Shown piece after piece: positions 20,401-33,480 of a DNA stretch of 64,000 nt; position 1 is the first letter of the stretch, and each line of letters starts with the position of its first letter. Source of the stretch: Galbula dea (Eukaryota > Chordata > Aves > Piciformes > Galbulidae). A program made the position numbers and the translations under genes. A model generated the notes under the pieces. That model was given only the letters and a program-made list of their open reading frames with translations, searched no databases and was not told where the DNA came from. The stretch lies in NCBI GenBank assembly GCA_013399015.1, contig VWZX01008936.1:5593126-5657125 (forward strand), written 5' to 3'.

Positions 20401-22000
20401 TGAAACATCTGCGTGCCCAAAACAGGCTGTTCTCAAAGGCTTCACTTGCCAGCTTGATTCCTGCCTACTTCTCATTAAAAAGGATTTAAGCTCTTTTCTA
20501 CATTGTGCCTGGTGGATTTGAAGCATTGGGAAGGGCCAGGGACATTGATTATAAAAACTGTAAGACAGAAATCCTTAGGAAGTCAAGGTAGCTTGCAAAC
20601 AAAATCAGACAGTCACCCATACCAGACAAACTGGGATACTTGGCTGCTGAGATTTTTCTTTTAAGAGGAAATTGAAATTGTGGTTAAGCCCCAAATTCTG
20701 CCAGCCAGCTGTTCACATCCTGCTCCTACACATGTACATTCAGCAAAAAGACCAGCTCACTCCAAAACATCAAAGGGCCTTTCTGAAGAATATACATTGG
20801 TATATAGAGAGAATGCATCTATTATAATTAATTAAACTAATCCATAGAACCTCTCCACAGTTAATCCTTAGGCTGTGCTGCATCCCATGTGTATAGCTAG
20901 CCATCCTGCAGGTTTCAGTAAGCTCAAGCACACAAGCAAACACTCACTGTCAGAGCAGTACCTTTCCTCAAACAAGAACATGGTTATTTGTGAGTGAGCA
21001 AGACTGCTTCATATTCAGTTGTTAGTAGATGGTTCAGTCCAGTTCAAAAGTCTCAGTCATCCAAACAGGGAGCCAGAAAAGCAGAAGGCAGCACACAACA
21101 TTGCACACACCTTAAAGAGTGTGAATATGAGGAGGAAAAATTAAAATGTGTGAAAAGATCCCTTTTTAGATTGCCAGCTGGATAATAGTTGGGGGTTTAT
21201 GAATGCTACAGCAGGGCAGTGGCAAGAAAGCTTTAGTTTCATTGCAATTCATTGAGGGAACAAGTGGCCACCTCCTGTAGGAACTGCTACACGGATCAGG
21301 ACTTTCACTTAAAATCTTAAGAGCTCAGCCACAATGCTATGGTGTTGGTGCACCCAGTTCCACCCTGGCTGGATATTTTGGCCTCCTTACAAACCACAGT
21401 GCACAGACTTGACACAGTCACAGTTCTTTGTTCAGCAAATGCCCTCCACTGAAATAACTAAGATGGGGATTAAGGAGCTTTGGCATAGCTTTGCAGGGAA
21501 ACTGTGCAGAGACCCACTGCAGGATCCCTTCCTTTGTCTCTGGCTTTTTTCTGGTTTTATGATTAAGTCTTTCACAAGCTTTTAGTAATAAATTAGGTAA
21601 CATTGTCTTCATTTTCTACCACTCAAAAAATACATTTCTCAAACATGAAAGCTTTGCTTTTACAAGTCTAGCTATTAGAATATGTTCATATTTGCAGAAC
21701 AAGCCTTCAAATAAATGTCCTTTAGCCTCTAGCCAGGTTCTTGACATCTGTATGCCCACAGAGGATCCTGTGAAATACAGATCAGCAGTTAGATAGCAGT
21801 TCTGTCTCAGTTGGACTGAACAATAAAATCCCTAATTTAATTCAACAGTAAGATTTGTCACATCAAGTTCAGAAAGACATGGCAGATGAAAGTATGATGG
21901 CACACATCAATAGGCAGTGCTGCTATGGGCCTTGTTCCCAAGTCTGCTTTCATAGTATGAAAATAAAGATAGGGGCATGTGTTCTTTTGCAAAAGAATAA
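17406..22000. other. Intergenic, no gene recognised
   Basis: 4.6 kb of unique-looking AT-balanced DNA. Contains a short AAACCC/CCAAA low-complexity run near 19480-19506. Open frames up to 141 codons (19978-20403) show no family features. Confidence 0.55.
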
Positions 22001-22006
22001 AGGTGT

Positions 22007-22099
22007 GATGTCTGGGAACATGGTTTATTGGTGAGCATGGTGGATGGTTGGACTGGATGATCTCAGAGGCCTTTTCCAATGATAATGATTCTGTGATTT
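22007..22099 (+). mobile_element. CR1 LINE 3'-end fragment
   Basis: Contains 'catggtttattggtgagcat', 'ggatggttggactggatgat', 'ctcagaggccttttccaa' and the tail 'gattctgtgattt'. Plus-sense CR1 3' end. Confidence 0.88.
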
Positions 22100-23519
22100 A
22101 AAGGCCAGAGATATTGTCATCTGCTCTCAGGTTTGGTGATTCCTCACATGTATGCAGAGCTATTCTCTGAGCAGAGTTTCAGAGTTTGGCTGCACTTCCC
22201 AGGAAAAAAATCACCACTGTTGGAGCCTCTTGCACATTATCTAAGTACCTCCACCCCAGGTCTGCTTATCATATTTGTCTAAAGCTAACTACATTAAGCA
22301 GAGCCCAGTGTTGGTTCCTGCACAGTGGAAAAGCCAGCCCACAAAGCTCTAATCTCTGGATAGCACTTAGGATGGAAACCAGGGCTTGCAAGAGGGACAA
22401 CAGTTTATGCTGTCACTAAGCAACAAGATAGCAAAGCTCAGATGTCAAAAATTGAGTTATCATGTTCCCTAAAGCTAGGAGATTGCCTTTGAAATATCTC
22501 AAAACCAATATAATCTAAATGTTTGGTTTGTTGTGGTGTTTTTTTTATTTACTTTTTGATTCCTTTTTAAAACATATCAATCATAAATCAGGGCTAGATT
22601 TCCCAGTTTTCCTCTGCCAAACTGGCAGACAGAACCTGATGTGGTGTAAAAAGTAACAGGGTTTGCATGTGTTCATGTGAGTCTGGGGAGGGGGCTTGAA
22701 AAATACCTGCAAATTATAGTGAGATCTCTGAGAGGAAACCAAGCCCATAAGGGCCAGCAAGGCTGTGATGATTTAGCACTGCACCAGCCCAGCAACAACA
22801 TGTCATTCTCACAGATACTTATGAGGGAAAAGATTTTTCTTACTAGACAAAGAATAAACTAACAAACCCACACACATAGGAACACACACACAGACACCTA
22901 CCCAAAAAACAACAAACTAAGAGCAGCAAGGGGAATAAAAATGATGCATGAGCCTATATTCTTGAGAGACCATAGGTTTGAAAAGCTAAACTGCCACTCA
23001 GATGCTTGAACAGTTCCTTCCTGATCAGGCAGGCAGTCTCATTTGGAGAATGCACTGAGGTTAGGCACTCAACCCTTCCTCTTTCCAAATGCCAGAGGCA
23101 TCTAAAATCAGCAGGGGACAGAACAAAGAGAAGTTAGGCAGCTGAATGCAGAATTAATTAACCACAGTGATGCTTGCTATTTTCTTTCCAGTTACTCTGA
23201 ATCATTTTGTGGTAGGTCAAAATATTCCACCAGGTGCTTAGATACTGGCCATTACATTTAGGGACTCCAGCTGAAGAGTTTTTCACCTAGTAGGAAATCA
23301 CTCAACAACAAAAAAGGACTTATTTACCATGGCTGCACTTCACTTTGAAAACAGAAAGCAACTGAGCACACCCTGAGGCAGTCATCACAAGTATGCCACA
23401 GCCACTTCAGCATCAAGCAGCATAATCTACCTAGAAGTCCACTGTGCTGAATCTGTACAAAGCAGGGTTGACTGTCCAGCACCCCAATTCTGGGCTTGAA
23501 AACACAAGTACTCATAAAA

Positions 23520-23812
23520 TGTTAGTCTGACAGGTGGGGTAGGTTTAGGATGGGGTAGATTAGGCTCTGCCAGGGTAGGTTTAGGTTGGCTATTAGGAAA
23601 AAATTCTTCACCCAGAGGGTGGTGGAGCACTGGGACAGGCTCCTTAGGGACATAGTCAAGGCACCAAACCTGGCAGAATTCCAGAAGCATCTGGACAATG
23701 CTCTAAGACATATGCTGTGATTTTTGGGGTTGTCCTGTGCATAGACAGGAGTTGGACTCAATGATCCTGGTCGTTCCCTTCCAACTCAGGACATTGATTG
23801 TATGATTATTGA
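23520..23812 (+). mobile_element. CR1 LINE 3'-end fragment
   Basis: Contains 'ttaggaaaaaattcttcacc', 'cagagggtggtggagcactg', 'ggagttggactcaatgatcc' and 'cgttcccttccaactcagga'. An internal repeat of 'ggtaggtttagg' marks its 5' part. No usable frame. Confidence 0.88.
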
Positions 23813-25094
23813 TGCAAACAGCAGAAGCAGGACTAATGCCTTGCCTATCTCTAACTTCCAAAGATGAGGACATGTCTCCTGAACACTTCCATTGGCTTCC
23901 CAAGCTAAAAATCAATTCTCCTCCAAGAGTATTCAGCTAAACTATTCCCAAAGCCACTTTCTATTTTACCTTCAAATTCAAGGCAAAAAAAAATTGCTTT
24001 GATGAGGAAAAAAAAATGAAGCAGTGGTCAGGGAGATAGTGCATTAAAGACCTGTCTTACTGCTGCTTCCTACTGTGTCCCTTCACCTAGATCTCACTGT
24101 TCACGTTACACAGTAATTTGAAACACTGAGTGGTAAGAGCTCCTTCCTTCTCCTATGCTGGGACAGCATCTGCAGACACAAGCTAGAGATTCAGTGCTTA
24201 AGCACCACAATACCACAAACCATATGGAGTTCATTGGCCTGAAGTCAGCTTGCACTGGGGTGAAGATCTTTCCTGAATCTTTCTTAAGATCAGATCTTCC
24301 CTGGAGCAGTAAATTGTGAATTTGGGGAGCTGTCAATATGGTTATTAATTGACCTTCTAGTACAAAACAAATATAAGCAAGTTTATTGCTCAAGAACACA
24401 CACCATAGCAGAATACATTGAATGAGATTTGAATCAAGGCCCAGAATCAGGAGAGGGAGATCAAAAATATGCCCTAACACCTCTCATTTAATTGCATTAT
24501 TAGTTTTTTTGTTCTTCCCTCAGCATATTTCCCTTCAACCACAGAGGAAAAGTCCCTCCAGGAGGTCACTGTTTATAAAGGCATATTTCTTGTACTTCTG
24601 ATTGATTAACATTAATGACTTGTTGCATGCCATGCAGTAATCCACCCTCACACATAATTAATAATGTCCACCTTAATAAAGTTAGGAATGTAGGCTCTCT
24701 TCCCATCACCCCAAAAGATTTTGGCTGTAAAAAGGTCCAGTATTTCTGCACTGCACTGCAGCAGTCTCAGTTTTGGATGTAATTCACCCCTTTGCTTATA
24801 CAGCCTTGCACAAGGCAAAGAAGTGATTCTAACTCAGATCAAAACCACAACATCCCCTCCCACTGCCAGGGCCCTAGTTTTCCAGAATCATGAGAGAAAC
24901 TAAAACAGTCTCACCTCTCCTGTTATGAACGCTAGTTCATAGGCTGCTTTAGGAGAGAAAAAGAAGGTTGCACACATCATACCATGGAATAGAGTATAGC
25001 AGAAAGGATGCAGAGAACACCTACAAGGTACCTCAGCTGACTGAAAAACAGGGGCTTTAATGTCTGCTTCTACAAGTCCATGAGGACACAATTT

Positions 25095-25491
25095 TCATAA
25101 GGAGCAGCTGAGGGAACTGGGACTGTTTAGTCTGGAGAAGAAGAGGCTCAGGGGAGACCTTCTTGCTCTCTACAACTACCTGAAAGCAGGTTGGAGTGAG
25201 GTGGAGCTTGGCCTCTTCTCCCAAGTAACAAGAGATAGGACAAGAGGAAATAGCTTCTGTTATGCCAGAGGAGGTTCAGATTAGATATTAGGAAGAATTT
25301 CTTCACCAAGAGAGTTATGAGGCACAGTCTGCCTAGGGAGGTGGTGGAATCACCATCCCTGAAGGTGTTCAAAAAACGTGGAGATGTGGTGCCTGGGGAC
25401 ATGGTTTAGTGGTGAGCATGGTAGTGTTGGGTGGATGGTTGGACTGGATGATCTCAGAGGTCTTTTCCAACCATAGTGATTCTATGATTCT
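25095..25491 (+). mobile_element. CR1 LINE 3'-end fragment
   Basis: Contains 'aggagcagctgagggaactg', 'gaagaagaggctcaggggag', 'ccttcttgctctctacaact', 'ggaagaatttcttcacc' and the 'gattctatgattc' end. About 400 bp, 5'-truncated, with stops in the frame. Confidence 0.92.
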
Positions 25492-28400
25492 AATTGAGGC
25501 TGCTTAGAAACCCCATGTCCTTCCCCATGAGCAACTCTGGGGCCCTTCAAATGATGTTTCCATAGCCAACATGGGTGAGGGAACATGATGTCAGGGTCAG
25601 GTGGAACAATGTGGATCATCAGTGAATTAAGCCCAAAGGCTGTCCTTAAGATAGCCAGTCTGTGTAACTGGACAGTCCCTAGCAGAGGGTATGAGGAACA
25701 AAAAGCACAGAGATTTCTCACCGAGAGAGAAGTGGCACCAGGGGAAGCACAGCCTTTTGCACAAGGACTGTATGCTAAGTAAGCCTTGTGGCTCAGTCAA
25801 GCTCAGCACACTTCCTCAGCTGGGATCTGCCTGAGCAGAAAAGGGAAAATCCAAACTCCTCACAGAGAATAAATATCCTACAGGAGACATTTCTCACTTA
25901 AGAGTATTTCAGGAAGATGGAATTTCTTTTATGGAGAGATAAGCATTGAAGGCATCAGATGTGTCAAAATCCACTTTTCTCAGATCTACTATAGCTCACA
26001 GGTTTGGGCTCTGATAGTCAAACTCCAACATGCTCTGGAGTTTGAGAAGAGGTCAGAAAGCCTGTAAAGCAAAATAAAAGTTGGGGTTTTTCACTCATTC
26101 TGCTACTGCATCTTGCTTCAGCAGGCATGCTAAGTGCTACCAGCCCTGTTCTAAGGTCATGGTTTCTGCAAAGTCCTCACTTAGGAATTTTAAGTAGCAG
26201 TTCAGAAACGAGTATTCTGCCAAGTGGGTAACCAGTTAGTTGCTCTGGAGACAGACCAGCAGTGCCACGGTATCTTCATAGACCTGGCCACACCACCTCT
26301 CACTTTCTATGTCTCCCTCTGCCTGCTCAAGTGCTTCTAATCACTATATGCCACAAAGCAGCTTCCTCTGAAATGTGTGTACACACTGCTTATTAAAGGC
26401 TGGCAAACACAGATAAGTCAGTCAGTGCTAGGGGGTGTGACTTGGTGTGTGGCTCAAAGGAATGCTTCTCCATGCTTCTTTTTCTTTTCCCAGCCATGCT
26501 GCTCTTGATTTTAGTTATTCAGCTTGGGATAACTCAACTTGCCTTAGGCCCTGCCATAGCCTCCCTGGATGGCAGGATGCAGGGTCTGTTACTGGGTGCA
26601 CTGGTTCTGTTATGGGTTTCCTAGGTAGTCTCCAGCAAGTCTCCTGCAATATAACGCTGCTGAATTTAAATAACAATAGCAATGTAGGCTGGAAGACGTT
26701 TCTGGAGGCCCATAAGTCCAGCTCCCTGCTCAAAGCAGATCTGGCTTGATTAGGTTACTTACAGTCTTGTCTAGTCTACAGCAGCTAGACCTTGCAGTAA
26801 CTTGTCTTTCTGGGTTTAAAATGGGAGTAATGCCACTACCTTCTGGCAGCCTGTCATATATACATTGTTTAATGCATGGATCATCCCTTGCCTTGCACCC
26901 AGCACATATGAGGCCACCTGAGGTTAATAATACTGGGAAAGACCTGAACTAGATGGTATACAACAGCTTGACTGCTAACTATCCATATGGATAATTACAA
27001 TAAAAATTCTAATAAAAATATCCATATGGCCTCAGGTTCAGGATGAAATTCCCTTAGCAAAACAAAATAAGCAGAAAAGAAACAAAGAAAGACAAAATGA
27101 GACTCAAGCAATGCTCACAGAAGTGTTGAGAAAGAGGTGTTCTCACCAGAGAAATATTTTAAAAAAACTTTTACTTTAAAGAATCATAGAATGTCCTGAG
27201 TTGGAAGGGACCCATGTGGAAATACCTCCTTTTTATAAAAATCAGTGATGCCTAACCAAAGAGAGACTAATTCCAAAATCACAGGTGCCCTCATGCCAGC
27301 AGTCAGGTCCCAGAAGTCAGCTATTGATATATTTTCACACTGCAGAATTTCTAGGCCAATCTTAAGGCTGTTTGTTTGCTGTCTGAATTTTAAAGCTATG
27401 AACCAAGTTTTCCACTGTGCTTGGTTTTGATTTCAACATCCTATCTGGAACATTCAGCTCATGTTTGCATGTTTTCCTAAGCAACTATGAGGATTAGAAA
27501 CTTACTTCTTTTTTGTTGGCTGGTTGTTATTGTTTGTTGGGGGTTTTTCCTTAAATGAGAAAATTCAGACTCTTATGCAATATCTTCCTTTCAGCTGCTG
27601 GGACTTTAAGAAAAAAAATATGTTATAACATCCTGAGACTGCTGACAAGACCATCAGGCTTGGTAACCACTACAATATGCCATTAAAAAAAAGCTGTCCA
27701 TTTCCCCTCTATACAGAACTCTCTTATTTGTATAATTCAGCCTCTCTTTGAAAGAGTTTACTGAACCAGTGTACTAAAAGTAACCATTTGTAACTTCTTT
27801 ACTGAATCTCCATTAAAGCATGGCTTGGATGGCTCAACAAGCAGATTTCATTGATGTTACACCTGTTACAGACAAACAAACATCTGTGCTTTGCTGTGAC
27901 CAAGAGATTATTTTGTGGAGCAGCAGAACTCCTGAGAGCATCACAAATCCACATAGTGCCTCTGAGTACTAGATTTTATGTTCACATCTCAAAGTAAACT
28001 CAGAGAAGTGGAAAATCACAGGTAGACATGGAGTCCCTTAATCATTCCAGCAGCAGCTCAGAAGCATCCTGGGCTCTGTTTGTTCTGGCAAATACATGAA
28101 ATACTGAAGCCTCATGAAAATGCAGGTGTTGGAGTATATAAATAAATGATGAAGCAAGTTCTCCCACTCAAAGAGAGCCTTGGCTTTTTTTTGGCCAGTG
28201 GATAGTCACACACAGATGCACAGTTCTGCTCAGCTCTCTTAAAAAAGGAGGATTCCTCCGGGCTAAGAAGCTGTTCTGATGATCACTGAAGATACACAAT
28301 CTTTAGATACAAGTTTCTAGTGAAAACCTGGATAGCAAAAATGCTTCAGTCCAAATACAACCTATTTCAGACAAAAGTGGAACTCAGCAGCTGCTGCAGC

Positions 28401-30780
28401 ATTGGAACCAATCCTCATTCATGCTAAAGATTCCTTATGCTACTCAGGAGAAAGACAGGAGACTTATGGCACCAGCATTCACTCACACCCCAGTTAAAAC
28501 CCTTGCATGCTGCAATCAGAATCAGGCTCTGCACCCAGAGCAGGGACCTCAGTAGGAGGCAGAGAGTGCTTTCTGGATGAGATAATTGTCTCCAAGCCAG
28601 TTCTTCAGTTCTGCTGGTTTGCTTCTCAGTGAGACAGAGCTCATGGCAGTACGTCAGAGAGTACAAGCAGAGCTTCTGGCCTGCCTTGGCAAGTCTGTCT
28701 AGACCAGAACTCTCAAGAGCAAAACCCATACCCCAAGGGCCTCTTGCAAACTACCTAGAGCTGCTGCAGTCCTTTGTTGCAGAGACATACATGAGGGATC
28801 TGTACTTAGGACTGCTACAAGCTTCTATTTCTAACTTGGGGCAATCGTGGTTGATGTAATGTTACTGCCCAGTGCAGCCAGAGCTGGTCACGACCCCAGA
28901 AGGGATAACACTGCAGAACAAGCTTGTCTCCCCTGGCTAGGATAACATTTCTGGACTGCTAACTCCAGCCCAAGTCAGAAGGAAGACACATTGGCCAGAC
29001 ATGTGTCCTAAGTTTCCTGGCACAAAATTATTATCCTGGTATCTTTGGGGCACAGTTGCACAGCTCACACCTCCTTCTCTGAGGCTTTAGAGGTAAAGGC
29101 TTTTTTAAATAATAGGCTACTGCTGCTTTTTTGAGGTATGGACTGCTGGCAGATAGGTGCTTTGTGGAGTTGACTCTAAAGCAAGACAAGACAGACTAGG
29201 TCTGATGAGACTCTTTTGACCTCTAATGCTTTGTGCTCCCCAACCCCAGTTCCTTTAGGATTTCTGTCAGGTATAGGGCATCACAGAAAAGAGACATCAA
29301 AAAAAAAAAAATAGGAGACTGAGCAAAGAGAGAGTGGCTGCAAGATGAGCTAGCTATTCAATGCCTGCTGGAGCTGGGAACTGAGGCTATTAATTTGGAG
29401 ATTAGTCTCCACCAAGATGCCATGGGAGTGGCCCCAAAGGGAAGAACTGTTCCTTGGCTGATGTCTCATAAACTCCAGGCGAGCCAGAGCTTCCTCAGGC
29501 TCTCAGCACAAGTAAAGGGTGGGAAGGAGAGGTGCAGAAGGAAAGCAAGTCATCAGACCAGCTCTCTCATAAGGTAACAGTCATTTTTCCAAACTCACTG
29601 CTCATCCAGGACTATTTTTAGTTACCAGTTTCACATATTCAGTGAACTAAACCAACCACCCATCTCTTCCTCCAAGTGTGTAAGACTCCTCAGCAAAGCA
29701 GAAATGTGGAGTATGTGTTTGTGATAGTGCCAGATAAGAGTGGTAAGTGTGGGGAGAGGAGCCAGGCATTGGAAGGGAGTGGACAGAAAAGATCAGAATT
29801 ACACTCTTCAGGGTAGTTAATGCTTCAAGCATGTAATTAAACAGGAGAAGTGATATCACTAGTGATTACAAGCTCAAATTAGTACAAAACTAAACCTACA
29901 GCATGTGTCAACACATTTTCTAGAACCATAGGTCACAAGTGCAAACAGAAGTGCCACGTAGGACTTCTGTAGGACTACTATGACCAAGGCTAGTGCTTCA
30001 TGCAGACTCAAGCCCTCCTAATCCATCAGCAAGAACCTTCAGACCATCAGGAACAGGAAAACTGTATTGTTGCCACCAGATTTCCACCTGCTCACTGTGT
30101 TTTCTTGGATTAGTTAGCCTCAACATTTCCAGCCTCCATACTCCCCCCTTTCATAAGAAGCCTGCAATGAAGGAGCTAGACTCATCCAAGCACCAGAAGA
30201 ATAATATTTGATTTTTAAAGGCAGAGCAAATGTCACAACATTCAGCTCTTACAATCAAAGCTGGGATGCAGTAGAGACTGAGGGACTTTTATGCCATCTT
30301 GGCCATTAATCACTTCCTTACCCCTGGACTGGTGTGAAGGATGAGAGCTCTCTGGTGGCAAAATGAGAGGTTGCAAAGATGGACTTTCGGTAGCCCACTG
30401 CTTTTCCCTGCATATATGGAAGGCACAAGAGGATAACAGAAAACCAGTCCCATGCTGCACTCTCCTAGGGCACTGAGAGCAGTCAGACCTAAACACTGGA
30501 CAAGATGCTTTTGTGCCTGTTTCAGACCCTGGCACAATTCCTAGCTCTCAGGACTCTGAAGCCACCTCTCCACCCTTGCATGCAAGCTGTGCTGGGACAT
30601 AATTCACAGACCAGGAAGTATCTGCATTTTGTGACATGACAAAAGTAACAGCAACCAGGCAGACAAGTGTTCTGTAGGAGCTGCTGCATCGCCAGTCCAG
30701 AGAAAATAGGGGACAGCAGTGCTCCAGGAGTCTGAGATGCTAGGGAGAGAACAGAAGAGTTGATGGGATGTCTCATGGCA
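25492..30780. other. Intergenic, no gene recognised
   Basis: 5.3 kb without supported exons. It contains a CR1 tail at 27180-27222, a perfect 14-bp palindrome at 26980-26993 whose core recurs at 27019-27029, and a possible CR1 remnant near 26690-26735 ('agctccctgctcaaagcag'). Confidence 0.55.
27180..27222 (-). mobile_element. CR1 LINE 3'-tail fragment
   Basis: 'agaatcatagaatgtcctga' followed by 'gttggaagggacccatg', the reverse CR1 3' end. Very short. Confidence 0.82.
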
Positions 30781-30782
30781 TG

Positions 30783-30815
30783 TCTCTAAGGGGAGTCCTT
30801 CTTGCTCTCTACAGC
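30783..30815 (+). mobile_element. CR1 fragment, tiny
   Basis: 'aaggggagtccttcttgctc' then 'tctacag' matches the 5' part of the plus-sense copy at 25150. It abuts an A/C-rich linker and an opposite-sense CR1. Confidence 0.55.
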
Positions 30816-30859
30816 ACACACCCCTCCAAAAAAACAATCAACCAAGCAAACAAACAAAT

Positions 30860-31198
30860 CACACCATGTGTCTAAAAGCCTTGTCCAGAAGCTTCTTGTA
30901 ATTCTGTGAATTCTGTCAGGCTTGATGCTGTGACTACTGCCCCGGGGAGCCTGTTCCAATGCTCCACTACCCTCTGGGTGAAGAAGCTTCTCTTAACATC
31001 TAACCTAACCTTCCCCTGTCATAGCTTCATGCCAATCCCTCGGGTCCTGTCACTGGTTACCAGAGAGAAGAGATCAGCTCCCGGCCTCTCTGCTTCTCCT
31101 TGTGAGGAAGTTACAGAGTGTGATGAGGTCCCTTCTCAGTCTCATCTTCTCCAGGATGAACAAACCAAGTGACTTTAGCAGCTCCTCGTATGGCTTCC
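30860..31198 (-). mobile_element. CR1 LINE fragment
   Basis: Reverse series 'gtctaaaagccttgtccaga', 'gcctgttccaatgctccac', 'ctctgggtgaagaagcttct' and 'cagtctcatcttctccagga'. The same subfamily text is seen at 32285. Confidence 0.88.
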
Positions 31199-31260
31199 GC
31201 AGATACTAGTTCGTAACAGATATACTAGTTTGTAACAGTATCTAACAGATACTAGTCTGT
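31199..31260. repeat. Degenerate tandem repeat, AGATACTAGT-type
   Basis: Three to four imperfect copies of a unit like AGATACTAGTTCGTAAC lie at the 5' boundary of the CR1 copy just upstream. Confidence 0.65.
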
Positions 31261-31398
31261 ATCTGGCTGAGAAATTCAGGACTGTTCTTCGACAGACTTG
31301 CGGACAAATTCTTCTCACGCCACCAGATGGTGCCCTGCCTTCAGCCTGGCTAGGGATAACAGCCCTTCCCTCTGCTCTCCTGCTCCACCGGCCTTTCT

Positions 31399-31600
31399 AT
31401 CATAGAATCATTACGATTGGAAAAGACCTCTGAGATCATCGAGTCTAACCATCCATCCAACACTACCGTGCTCACCGTTAAACCATTTCCCCAAGCACCA
31501 CATCTCCACGTTTGAACATCTCCAGGGATGGTGACTCCACCACCTCCCTGGGCAGCCTGTGCCAGTGCCTGATAACCTTCTTGCAGAAGAAATTCTTTAG
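31399..31600 (-). mobile_element. CR1 LINE fragment
   Basis: Reverse series 'tatcatagaatcattacgat', 'cctctgagatcatcgagtc', 'caccacctccctgggcagcc' and 'cttgcagaagaaattctt'. Confidence 0.92.
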
Positions 31601-32198
31601 ACAGGCTCACCAAACCAGTTCATCGCGCCAGACCAGATAGCCTTTCTCCAGCCAGTGTGCCAGAGGAGAGCCAACACACCAAGCATGGGTTAACATTACT
31701 GATCCAGGCACAGACCAGATCTAAAGAGAGTGGTGGGAGGTGGCTGCTCCATTCACACCACCTTGTTTGTCCCAGCCACTTGCTTGGACAAGACCAACTG
31801 CAACAGGAATATATAGCTCACTGTGGCCCAGCTATCAGCCCACATGGCTAGCAGAGCTATAGCTATCAAGCCACTGTTGACCCCGTTCTTGATCTACACA
31901 TAATGACCACATCCTGCTGTGATCACACCAACAACACAGCTAGGAGAGAGGTCAGGGATACCATCAAATATTCCCATCCATGGCTGTGTGCTGTCTGCTT
32001 GCACACTTGCAGCAAACAGTGAGAACCTCCTTTTTCCCAGTTTGTCTCTCTCCAGTATCCTCCTACTCTTCCACCTTACCTCATATAGTTCACATGGCAA
32101 AAGTGGTAGAAGTGCTGTCTATGTACATGTGAGGCAGGTGCAGCAGGAAAGGAACACCCTTTTCTATACTACCTGATATAGTGGAAGGGTAAATATAA

Positions 32199-32345
32199 TC
32201 ATGGAACCATAGAATGTCCTGAGTTGAAAGGGATCCACAAGGATCATCAAGTCCAAATCCTGCCTATGCACAGGAGAACCCCCCAAAATTACATCATGTG
32301 CCTGAGGGTGTTGTCAAATGCTTCTTGAATTCTGTATAAGGGAGC
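32199..32345 (-). mobile_element. CR1 LINE fragment
   Basis: Reverse series 'catggaaccatagaatgtcc', 'tcatcaagtccaaatcctgc' and 'gcctgagggtgttgtcaaat'. Confidence 0.87.
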
Positions 32346-33471
32346 ACAGCTTGGCATACTTGCTCTCCCTGGCACCCACTCATAATGCCACTGGCCCCTC
32401 CTGTTCTCGTGGATCCATCCAGTCCTAGGCTGTGGGCAGGTTTGTCCTCCTGCCTGCCCCATAGGTGCAGTTTTGTGTAGTCTGTGGCTTCTCAATAGAG
32501 TCACAGTGGCCAAGGCTGTGCTTTGGAAACGAATGTTTACCTCTCCATACCCACCTCTGCAACTCAGGCCACCAGTAACCACCCAAAATTCTCAAAGAAC
32601 CCCCCTCACGTACCACCACATTCCCAGAAATCACAGTCAGTGCCACTTCATTATTTTCGGACAGTTTTGAAGGGGCTTTCACTACTCTCTAGCAAATCCT
32701 CCCCAGGTGTCAGGCTGCTGTTGAAGAACATTTGTCATGCTGACTAATGTGATCTCACTGTTTCCTACCTCATTACCTCCACGTGTTTGTTATCTTATGT
32801 GCAGACAGTAAGCAGATTATGGGGGGGATTTTCCAGTCTATGCCTGTACTGCACCTTGCACAGTCAGTGATACTACACAGCTAATACACATCCCATCTAA
32901 TCTTACCCTCAGAAGCTCTCCTTAGAATAAACTCCCAATTTTAACCACCCAATAACAAGAGCTGGGGTCTCCCTATTCCTGAGACCTAAACCTAGACATG
33001 TTCAACAAGTGGTCAAAGCCCAAACAAAACCAAACAGGCCTGAAGATCCCAAGTGAGAAAGCAACAGAAGCAGAATCAACACACTGCTGAGAGGCTTCTT
33101 CTTTATTCTGACAGAGCTAAGCACAAACCCTATCATAAACACAAAACCAAACCAACGTGCTATGATAACCTTCTGTCTGGGTCATACTGTGAGAATTTAG
33201 TCAGGAAATAAAAAAATATTAATGGCATTGCAGATAGACCACAGCAGCAACCTGAAGCAAAGCCTATGTAAGCCACAACTGCTTATTCTCTAAGAAATTC
33301 ATGCAGCCATTCGATGTAGCAGCAGCAGCACCTTAGACATACCGAGAAAAGAGAGCCTAGAGTCAGGGTGTAACCCTGTAAAAGCAGTGAAGACTTCATC
33401 AGCCTTACCAAAGACTTCCTGCCTGCGGCTGGGAGAGTCACGCAGCCTCTCCCAGCTCAACCCTCCTCCTC

Positions 33472-33480
33472 TATAAAAGG
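33472..33480 (+). promoter_or_regulatory. Orphan TATA-box-like element
   Basis: TATAAAAGG, a full TATA consensus, follows a pyrimidine/GC-rich stretch. About 30 nt further on is a CTCTCTCAC start-like sequence, then ATGs at 33534 and 33538. No gene is recognised downstream. Confidence 0.4.

Noticed and set aside
19978..20403. 141-codon frame in the gene-poor region, the same length as the cystatin
   Set aside because: Checked for a cystatin paralogue: no signal peptide, no QxVxG, no Pro-Trp and no cysteine pattern. The shared length is coincidence.
26442..26624. Hydrophobic 60-codon frame that resembles a signal or membrane peptide
   Set aside because: The leucine richness comes from a T/C-rich stretch; no splice context, no homologue recognised, and the frame ends at once.
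26980..27029. CCATATGG motifs as serum response (CArG) boxes
   Set aside because: A CArG box needs six A/T bases between CC and GG; here there are four. Kept only as a palindrome observation.
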